From assembly GCA_937877455.1 (NCBI GenBank), contig CALFIU010000186.1, positions 1 to 59,367 of the forward strand: DNA of 59,367 bases. Reading direction: 5' to 3'. A model generated the notes under the pieces. That model made no database searches and was not told where the DNA came from. It saw nothing but the letters and a program-made list of their open reading frames with translations. The translations under genes and the position numbers were made by a program. The stretch comes from an uncultured Bacteroidales bacterium (GTDB lineage: Bacteria; Bacteroidota; Bacteroidia; Bacteroidales; UBA3824). Below, in pieces: positions 53,967 through 59,367 of the stretch (its first letter is position 1; every line of letters starts with the position of its first letter).

Positions 53967-53974
53967 TATATTTG
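53967..53974 (+). promoter_or_regulatory. Promoter -7 element of the macro-domain gene
   Basis: TATATTTG, 24 bp before the ATG at 53999 and just outside copy 2 of the MITE. Confidence 0.5.
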
Positions 53975-53998
53975 ACGCGAACCAAAATACATTAAATT

Positions 53999-55033
53999 AT
54001 GCCACTTATCATCAGTAGAAACGACATTACAAAAATTGATGTTGATGCAATTGTCAACGCAGCAAACAATCAACTAAAAATGGGCGGCGGAGTTTGTGGA
54101 GCTATTTTCCGAGCCGCTGGCTCAGAAAAACTTCAAGCCTCTTGCGATAACCTTTCGCCAATAAAAACAGGACAAGCGGTAATAACTCCCGGATTTGACT
54201 CAAAAGCAAAATTCATTATCCACACCGCTGGACCTATCTACCAAGAAGGCAACACAATACAAGAGCAACAACTATACGATTGTTATTTCAACTCGCTAAA
54301 ACTCGCTGCCGATAAAAAACTCAATTCAATAGCATTTCCACTGATTTCTTCGGGAATATACGGCTACCCAACCGACAAAGCTCTCAACACCGCACTCAAA
54401 TCTATTCACGACTTTTTGGGTGAATATGATGGACAAATGATTGTCTATATGATTGTTTTCAAAAACGACGCATTTATTGCAGCACAAAAACTCTATGGCG
54501 ATATTCAAAGTTACATCGACGAAAATTACGTTGACAAAAACCTTATAACACGTTCTTCTCACTCAATATTTAGCAACATCATTGGTTGCTCGGCAAAATC
54601 CAACAAATATACACCAAATTTTTCTCAAGAGCAACGTGCCATTGAAAAATCTGCCATCGAAAACGATATTTTTGCCGACCTCGAAGATAGTTTCAACAAA
54701 TTGTTGTTCAAGTATATAAAAGAAAAAAAAATGACTAATGCCGATGTTTATAAAAACGCCAACATCGACCGCCGTTTGTTTTCAAAAATAATTTCTCACA
54801 AAGACTACACACCGAGCAAAAACACAATTTTTGCACTCGCAATATCGTTAAAACTTGACATTAAACAAACCGAAACTCTCTTGCGCAGTGCTGGTTATGC
54901 TATTTCTCACTCATCAAAATCCGACTTGATAATTGAGTATTACATTACTCGTCAAGACACCAAAAACTATAACATTGACGATTTAAACTTCTTATTATTT
55001 AAGTATAATTTAACACAATTAGGACAAGTATAA
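53999..55033 (+). CDS. Macro-domain protein with C-terminal HTH-like domain
   Basis: 344 residues. The N-terminal macro domain (1-170) has the ADP-ribose motifs VDAIVNAANNQLKMGGGVCGAIF and PLISSGIYGYPTDKA. Family members bind or remove ADP-ribose (including O-acetyl-ADP-ribose and ADP-ribosylated protein or nucleic acid). The C-terminal ~110 residues (ADVYKNANIDRRLFSKIISH, PSKNTIFALAISLKLDIKQT, LLRSAGYAISHSSKSDLII) form a helical XRE-like domain that I recall in several accessory-gene proteins. Cytosolic. Macro plus HTH suggests regulation of an ADP-ribosylation-linked (perhaps defence or toxin) process, though no toxin partner is adjacent. Confidence 0.85.
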   Translation: MPLIISRNDITKIDVDAIVNAANNQLKMGGGVCGAIFRAAGSEKLQASCDNLSPIKTGQAVITPGFDSKAKFIIHTAGPIYQEGNTIQEQQLYDCYFNSLKLAADKKLNSIAFPLISSGIYGYPTDKALNTALKSIHDFLGEYDGQMIVYMIVFKNDAFIAAQKLYGDIQSYIDENYVDKNLITRSSHSIFSNIIGCSAKSNKYTPNFSQEQRAIEKSAIENDIFADLEDSFNKLLFKYIKEKKMTNADVYKNANIDRRLFSKIISHKDYTPSKNTIFALAISLKLDIKQTETLLRSAGYAISHSSKSDLIIEYYITRQDTKNYNIDDLNFLLFKYNLTQLGQV

Positions 55034-55335
55034 ACTCAATTAAACAATAAAAATAACCAAATTTACAATAATTTATAAAAAATTATAAGAAAAAATACAC
55101 TTTTGGCTATCTACGAAACCGAATTACTATTCAACACGACCAATGCAATGCGAAAATAAACCATTATACGACACAAGAGCCGCTTGTCAATTTTTATCTT
55201 CATACAAATCAACGCCACAAATATAGCAAAAATTATACAAAATATAAAGTTTTAATAGAAGGAGCATAGTAAGATTTACATTTTAACCATTAAGACTTTA
55301 TGACTTTGGTTGTTACGAAAACAAAAAAAATATTT
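55034..55335. other. Gene-free spacer
   Basis: The 302 bp between the macro-domain stop and the AAA-ATPase promoter contain no open frame I accept, no repeat matching the MITE copies and no clear hairpin. A small GGAG-like stretch at 55259-55264 is not near a start codon. Confidence 0.4.
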
Positions 55336-55368
55336 TTTTGCGTTCATAAGATTAATAGACTATATTTG
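55336..55368 (+). promoter_or_regulatory. Promoter of the AAA-ATPase gene
   Basis: TTTTG (55336-55340), 20 bp spacer, TATATTTG (55361-55368). The expected transcript start near 55375 makes 55396 the first usable ATG, ruling out the longer frames from 55300 or 55372. Confidence 0.65.
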
Positions 55369-55395
55369 CAGATGAAAGAAAAAGCGAGATTCAAC

Positions 55396-56973
55396 ATGGC
55401 AAAAGAGTTCAATACATCGGTAACCTGCGACCCAAACATTCACTATATGGTGGATGTTACCAACAAGATGAAAGTATTTGAAAATCTAATCGATAAGAAA
55501 AAATACTTTTGTATCACCCGTGCGCGTCAGTTTGGGAAAACATCGGCGTTGAAATGGATTTACAACAACCTCAACGACAGATATTTGGTGGTTTCCATAA
55601 GTTTTGAGGATACAGAAGACAACGACTGGCTTAGCACAACTACTTTTTACAAAACATTTTGTGAATATATGGCTGAGGCGTTCAAAAACGACGATTTGAC
55701 AATTGATATAGTTGCTGAAAAATTTTGGAACGATGCCCAAAAAATTGATGAAGCCGACATGAAGGACTTGTCAATACGGATAACCGAATTTTGCAAAATG
55801 GAAACCCAAAAAGTTGTCCTGCTAATAGACGAAGTTGACAAAAGTCTCAACAACCAACTATTTCTCAATTTTCTCTCTATGTTGCGCAAAAAATACATCG
55901 ACAGGGATAAATATGGCGACAATTCAACCTTTTGGTCAGTTGTCCTCGCAGGCGTATATGATGTTAAAAACCTGAAACTTAAAATCCGCCCCGAAGACCA
56001 ACACCAATTCAACTCGCCGTGGAACGTTGCCGCCGACTACGACCTCGATATGACTTTCAACCCGCAGGAAATCAGCACAATGCTTACAGATTACGAAAAC
56101 GATTACCATTTTGGATTTGACATTAAAGAAATTTCCGAGGAGATTTATAAATACACATCGGGCTATCCTGTCTTAGTGAGCCGAGTATGCAAAGAAATTG
56201 ACGAAAGGCTTAACAAGGATTGGACAAAAGATGGTGTTCAGAACGCTGTAAAACGGATTTTAAAAGACAAAGACTTTACGCTTTTGGACGACATATCCAA
56301 GAATCTGCACCGTCACAAGGAACTTCACAATCTTATGTATGCCATCTCTGTAAACACGGTTCAATTTTCGTATTCTCCGATTGACCCAGTTATAAAAATG
56401 GCGATTATGTTCTCATACATAAAGGACGACAACAACTTCGTTACAGTGCATAATCTGATTTTCGACGAGGCATTCCACTCATTTTTCATCGAAGAATACA
56501 ACCGCAAACACAATCAAGACAGCCAAGAATCTCAAGCAAACTACAATTACATCCAAAACGGCGACCTCAACATGGAAATGGTAATAGGACGTTTCAAGGA
56601 GATAATGTCAGACCGTTACAAAGACAGCGACCAAAAGTTTCTCGAATACCACGGACGGCTGTTGTTCCTATGTTTCATAAAGCCGATAATCAATGGCACA
56701 GGCTTTTGCTACTTTGAACCGCAGACCAAGAACGGCGGACGTATGGATTTGATTGTCAACTATAACCACAAAGAATATGTCATAGAACTCAAAATTTGGC
56801 GCGGCTCAAAATACGAAACCGACGGCAAGACACAACTCGCCAACTATCTCAAACAACGCGGGCTTCAAGAAGGTTACCTCATCACATTCTCATTTCTCAA
56901 AAACAAGATAGTCCAAGAAGACCCCGAATGGATTGAATACGAGGGAAAGAGGATATTGGAGGCGGTGATATAA
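55396..56973 (+). CDS. AAA-ATPase-like / DUF1703 (PD-(D/E)XK) protein
   Basis: 525 residues from MAKEFNTSVT. The ATPase (AAA-ATPase_like, PF09820) has the family's odd P-loop RARQFGKTSA (Lys48) and Walker B VVLLIDEVDKS. The C-terminal ~90 residues are the DUF1703 nuclease-like domain with GRMDLIVNYNHKEYVIELKIW (Asp, Glu-x-Lys of PD-(D/E)XK). These proteins are abundant in Bacteroidota, often with genomic-island or DGR neighbourhoods, and are suspected in defence or mobile DNA, without proof. Its 3' end overlaps the DGR RT gene on the other strand by 84 bp. Codon usage looks richer in G+C than the operons before it. Confidence 0.88.
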   Translation: MAKEFNTSVTCDPNIHYMVDVTNKMKVFENLIDKKKYFCITRARQFGKTSALKWIYNNLNDRYLVVSISFEDTEDNDWLSTTTFYKTFCEYMAEAFKNDDLTIDIVAEKFWNDAQKIDEADMKDLSIRITEFCKMETQKVVLLIDEVDKSLNNQLFLNFLSMLRKKYIDRDKYGDNSTFWSVVLAGVYDVKNLKLKIRPEDQHQFNSPWNVAADYDLDMTFNPQEISTMLTDYENDYHFGFDIKEISEEIYKYTSGYPVLVSRVCKEIDERLNKDWTKDGVQNAVKRILKDKDFTLLDDISKNLHRHKELHNLMYAISVNTVQFSYSPIDPVIKMAIMFSYIKDDNNFVTVHNLIFDEAFHSFFIEEYNRKHNQDSQESQANYNYIQNGDLNMEMVIGRFKEIMSDRYKDSDQKFLEYHGRLLFLCFIKPIINGTGFCYFEPQTKNGGRMDLIVNYNHKEYVIELKIWRGSKYETDGKTQLANYLKQRGLQEGYLITFSFLKNKIVQEDPEWIEYEGKRILEAVI

Positions 56974-58077
56974 GATTCGGCGTCGGATTTTATATGACGC
57001 GCAATGCGACAACACGCCCAAATACGAACTCACCACCGAGCGCATCTGTTCGGGGGCATGGATGCGGCTCAGGTGCGGTATCTTTGATTTTATACGCTGC
57101 AACGAATCATTATGAATGTAACGGCGGAAAGGCTTGAGATACACACCAAGAAAACCCACACCATGATTGGAATCGCAAATTTGGGTTTTGCAGTCATTAA
57201 TCGACAATCCAAGCCGAAGATAAAGATAATCTTTAATTTTGGGAATCAGCCACCGCAGATAATCTTTATCGTTGCTAACAATATAAAAATCATCAACATA
57301 CCGCCCATAACGTTTCACTGTTAGTGTGCGTTTCATATAATCGTCAAACTCGCCGAGATATACATTACTGAAAAGTTGGCTCGTTAGGTTGCCAATGGGC
57401 AGTCCGCAACCGTCGGGCGAATGAAAAAGACTGCGGTTGCTCGGCAAGGAGTCCCAGTCGCACTTCTTGCCTCTGAAACGGCAATTGGTTATGGGATTGA
57501 GCATTATGATTAGTTCGCCAAGATATTTTATAAAGTCGAAATCCAAAATGTCGTTCCAAGTTTCGGTGTCGGCGTTGGAAATATAGTGGTAGCGCATCTT
57601 GTCAAGACGGTGGTTAACAATATTGAGCAAGATTCGGCGGTTGATGTGCATGAAATAGCCCGAAATGTCCATCTTGAGGATATAGGCTTTTTCTGTGTAG
57701 TTGAGCGATTCTTGACGAATATGTTGTTCAAGCCGCTTGATGCCGTAATGCGTGCCGCGCCGCTTTATGCACGAGTAACTGTCGGCAATGAAATTACGTT
57801 CAAAAAGTTTGTGGGTGTAGTTGTAATAAAGATGGTGGACTATTCTGTCGCGGAAACTTGCCGCAAACACCTCTCGTTTTTTGGGGTCGTTGATTATAAA
57901 ACACATTGACGGCTCTGGCACGTAAGTGTGGCTAATGAGTTCGTCGGCGAGAGTGCGGAGGTTTTGCTCCATGTTTTGTTCAAAATCGAGTTGGTATTTT
58001 CGGTTTCTCTTATGACGGCGTGCGTCAAGGTAGGCGGTGTGAAGGTCAACAAGAAGTTGTAATTGAGTGAGGTGCAT
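56890..58077 (-). CDS. Diversity-generating retroelement reverse transcriptase
   Basis: 395 residues. RT motifs: catalytic Asp137 in ILKMDISGYF, the DGR hallmark GLPIGNLTSQ (225-234, Ile-Gly...SQ in place of the QGxxxSP of group II and retron RTs), and YVDD (260-263). Fits the DGR RT used to copy template-repeat RNA with adenine errors into a variable repeat. The C-terminus (FNPFGVFLDYLVFEK) runs 84 bp into the convergent AAA-ATPase gene; whether those last residues belong to a normal RT is uncertain. Its template repeat lies directly upstream (58223-~58450) on the same strand. Confidence 0.93.
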   Translation of the reverse strand: MHLTQLQLLVDLHTAYLDARRHKRNRKYQLDFEQNMEQNLRTLADELISHTYVPEPSMCFIINDPKKREVFAASFRDRIVHHLYYNYTHKLFERNFIADSYSCIKRRGTHYGIKRLEQHIRQESLNYTEKAYILKMDISGYFMHINRRILLNIVNHRLDKMRYHYISNADTETWNDILDFDFIKYLGELIIMLNPITNCRFRGKKCDWDSLPSNRSLFHSPDGCGLPIGNLTSQLFSNVYLGEFDDYMKRTLTVKRYGRYVDDFYIVSNDKDYLRWLIPKIKDYLYLRLGLSINDCKTQICDSNHGVGFLGVYLKPFRRYIHNDSLQRIKSKIPHLSRIHAPEQMRSVVSSYLGVLSHCASYKIRRRILYHRLQYPLSLVFNPFGVFLDYLVFEK

Positions 58078-58110
58078 GGAAATTGAAAGTTGAAAATTGA
58101 AAGTTAATAA

Positions 58111-58138
58111 TTAAAAATTAAAAATTAAAAATTAAAAA
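58111..58138. repeat. Tandem 7 bp A/T repeat between TR and RT
   Basis: Four exact TTAAAAA units, followed by a GGCATCC/GGATGTC hairpin (58142-58158) and TTGTCAATTGTGAATTGTCAATT palindromic sequence. They fill the space between the RT start (58077) and the template repeat. Confidence 0.7.
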
Positions 58139-58222
58139 TTGGGCATCCGTTGGATGTCAATTGTCAATTGTGAATTGTCAATTAGAAAAAAAATGCGCCT
58201 TGATTGCCTCATCATGCGAGTG

Positions 58223-58450
58223 CTGCACCGCACGGGACGGACGGATTGACCGTAGTTGCGGTTGTTCCAATTGTCGTTCACGTTGCCAGAATTGAAGTTG
58301 AGGTTCCTCGCGTTGTTCGGATTCGACTCGTTGAGCGAGCGCGACCAGTAGTTGCCGTTGGAGCCAACGTTGTTGAGCGACGTGCCGTTGCGGTAACCGG
58401 CGGCGGGGAGAAAAATCCCGCCATACGTTTGGGCGGTCTGTCTGATACTC
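58223..58450 (-). other. DGR template repeat (TR)
   Basis: On minus, the stretch is crowded with AAC/AAT codons (reading ...RNGTSLNNVGSNGNYW... and ...NNRNYGQSVRPVR), the typical adenine pattern that a DGR can mutate to most residues without stops. The scaffold (LPAAGYRNG, SGNVN, SVRPVR) matches the C-terminal C-type-lectin/FISUMP region of Bacteroidota DGR targets. The 31 bases 58223-58253 recur at 59337-59367 (the window edge) with one difference, at 58247 (A on minus) against T in the VR. The distal end at ~58450 is not fixed since the full VR is not visible. Open frame 58132-58452 should be read as TR, not gene. Confidence 0.85.
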
Positions 58451-58565
58451 ATGCAAAATAGAACTTAAAAGAGCCAGATTGCATTAACGATTTTTCACAC
58501 CACTAAAGTGAGCAAGACCGCCAATGAACTTCATCATGTGTTCTGCACAAGGCGCAATGTATATT

Positions 58566-59144
58566 TTATATAATGGCACTTATTTGTTTTTTTATTTCTG
58601 ACAGAAAAGTCATGCACTCCATTGGGCTTTTCTGTTCCAATGGATATGCAAGTATACGCTGCATTATTCCAGTAAGGGTAATGGGTTGTTTTTTTGTAAT
58701 TGCATTTGTATTCGTATCTGTAATGGGGTCGTCATCAAAAGAGCTTTCTCTCTCTTTTTTTGACGCCTTGCTCTCTGTTATAGGCAACGTCTTACACCAT
58801 TCTTCATACTCAGCAGCAAGAGCCGCGAGGTCTGTACTTTCAGGAATGACTTCCGATGGCAGCACAACCGACATACTGCCGTCTTGATGAAGATTTACTT
58901 GAGCATCCTGCGGAGTAAATTTCTCCATGCTTGCTGGCGGAAAGCCTATCATCGGGACAGCCTCGCCCAAGGCTTTTATTACTCTATTTGTTACCTTGAA
59001 ATCGTTGACGTGTTTTACAAACAGCCATGCGCTCCAGCCGTATGCTCTCATAAAATTTCCTTCGCGATAAAGGTGCGCCGTACGGCATAGTTCCAATGTG
59101 CCACGTTGCTTTTCTGTTTCCATTATTTCTTTCATCTGTGCCAT
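58566..59144 (-). CDS. DGR-locus protein of unknown family (possible accessory in the Avd position)
   Basis: 192 residues. It lies between the target gene's end and the TR, where avd or other accessory genes of DGRs usually sit, but the sequence does not look like the four-helix Avd barrel: the first half has LELCRTAHLYREGNFMRAYG, WSAWLFVKHVNDFKVTNRVIK and GEAVPMIGFPPASMEKF, a mix of helix and loop. A Glu/Ser-rich, polar linker follows (~122-155) and a short helical end (IMQRILAYPLEQKSPMECMTFLSEIKKQ). It could bind the RT, TR RNA or DNA; unproven. Alternatively it is a DGR-associated gene of another type, as family is not recognised. Confidence 0.75.
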   Translation of the reverse strand: MAQMKEIMETEKQRGTLELCRTAHLYREGNFMRAYGWSAWLFVKHVNDFKVTNRVIKALGEAVPMIGFPPASMEKFTPQDAQVNLHQDGSMSVVLPSEVIPESTDLAALAAEYEEWCKTLPITESKASKKERESSFDDDPITDTNTNAITKKQPITLTGIMQRILAYPLEQKSPMECMTFLSEIKKQISAII

Positions 59145-59189
59145 TTTTTTTGTATTTTATAATGTTACTTTTATTTTTTTTTCTCACGG

Positions 59190-59258
59190 CGGAGATTGCC
59201 AGCGTCAGCCCTTGGTAGCCGCCCTTCAGGGGCGGCGGGCTGCCACCTGCAATCTCCG
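59190..59258. repeat. Large stem-loop between the variable gene and the accessory gene
   Basis: Outer arms CGGAGATTGC (59190-59199) and GCAATCTCCG (59249-59258) enclose CAGCCC/GGGCTG (59206-59211/59237-59242) and an inner GCCGCCC/GGGCGGC (59218-59224/59230-59236) with a five-base loop. On minus it is followed by A rather than T, so it is not a rho-independent terminator for the target gene. It lies about 75-145 bases past the VR end. Confidence 0.6.
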
Positions 59259-59332
59259 AGTCGTACCTTGTTTTCGGTTTACTCGTTTTTTTCGTTCTCG
59301 TTTCTTCGCTCGTTTCGTTTCGGAACACATGA

Positions 59333-59367
59333 TTATCTGCACCGCACGGGACGGACGGATAGACCGT
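59333..59367 (-). CDS. C-terminal end of the DGR variable (target) protein, cut by the window
   Basis: Reading leftward from the edge, GGT CTA TCC GTC CGT CCC GTG CGG TGC AGA TAA gives GLSVRPVRCR and a stop at 59333-59335. This is the end of the variable repeat: bases 59337-59367 match the TR except for one A-to-T (minus-strand) change, turning the template's Gln codon (CAA) to Leu (CTA). The rest of the protein, probably a lectin-fold FISUMP-type surface protein, lies beyond the window. Confidence 0.8.
   Translation of the reverse strand, partial: GLSVRPVRCR

Noticed and set aside
53774..53995. Open frames across MITE copy 2
   Set aside because: They lie in inverted repeats of a non-coding element.
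58132..58452. Open frame containing the template repeat as a protein-coding gene
   Set aside because: It consists of TR sequence, has no plausible start or full domain, and ends in A/T repeat. Read as TR.
58984..59328. 114-codon frame past the variable gene
   Set aside because: Overlaps the accessory gene in another frame and runs through the stem-loop at 59190-59258; composition is not protein-like.
1..59367. CRISPR arrays, rRNA, tRNA or complete insertion sequences
   Set aside because: No regular spacer-repeat array, no recognised tRNA cloverleaf or rRNA segment, and no transposase apart from the Rpn-type nuclease. A dedicated tRNA/Rfam scan was not possible here.

Overview
The window looks like chromosome of an uncultured, AT-rich Bacteroidota (probably Bacteroidales). 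Three things point there. Many genes are preceded by the Bacteroidota -7 element TAnnTTTG, and few have a Shine-Dalgarno. There is type IX secretion machinery with a C25 protease carrying a C-terminal sorting domain. The housekeeping genes have Bacteroidota-style neighbours: serC-serA-DUF1015, a GT3 glycogen synthase and many lipoproteins. No rRNA, tRNA or CRISPR array was recognised.

Layout. 1-1906 is a leftward operon ruvX(yqgF)-def-Bax-inhibitor-1 protein. 1958-3875 holds a small unknown protein, then a structured non-coding stretch, then a reverse transcriptase resembling defence-type (UG/DRT) RTs. 3952-6394 is a three-gene envelope operon (lipoprotein, DUF2807, lipid A deacylase-like). 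6561-12911 carries mdh, an aspartate-type aminotransferase with a DUF1573 protein, and the serine genes serC-serA-DUF1015. 13173-24593 has a transglutaminase-like pseudoenzyme, a carboxylesterase lipoprotein, glycogen synthase, a gingipain-like protease and cysE. 24674-27244 is a compact four-gene operon in which three lipocalin-like lipoproteins surround a TIR-like/TM/lipocalin-like protein. 27373-36225 covers a Na/Pi symporter, a GH3 glycosidase and pstSCA...pstB, with a MITE-like element between pstA and pstB. 36474-43120 contains a GLPGLI-like lipoprotein, DUF3108, purT, bioB, a Nudix hydrolase, DUF4159 and purB. 43283-52786 has an Rpn-type nuclease, a lipoprotein, a CorA-type transporter with an unusual leader, two PorE-like OmpA proteins and a beta-carbonic anhydrase. 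52890-56973 is accessory: a VWA protein, a second copy of the MITE, a macro-domain protein and an AAA-ATPase/nuclease. 56890 to the end is a diversity-generating retroelement (DGR): RT, template repeat, an unknown accessory gene, and the last bases of the variable repeat, cut by the window edge.

The most interesting signals are: (1) the DGR, where TR and the visible VR end differ at one position and that position is an adenine in the TR; (2) the RT at 2628-3875, with an upstream inverted-repeat-bounded RNA-like region that stays open in the RT frame; (3) the TIR-TM-lipocalin cassette, which has a Toll-receptor-like topology; (4) two inverted copies of a ~200 bp MITE, each flanked by a 13 bp target duplication; (5) an 11-codon leader ORF (MDDDPGNHSFE) followed by a 13 bp hairpin ahead of the CorA-type Mg2+ transporter, recalling Mg2+-sensing acidic/proline leader peptides.
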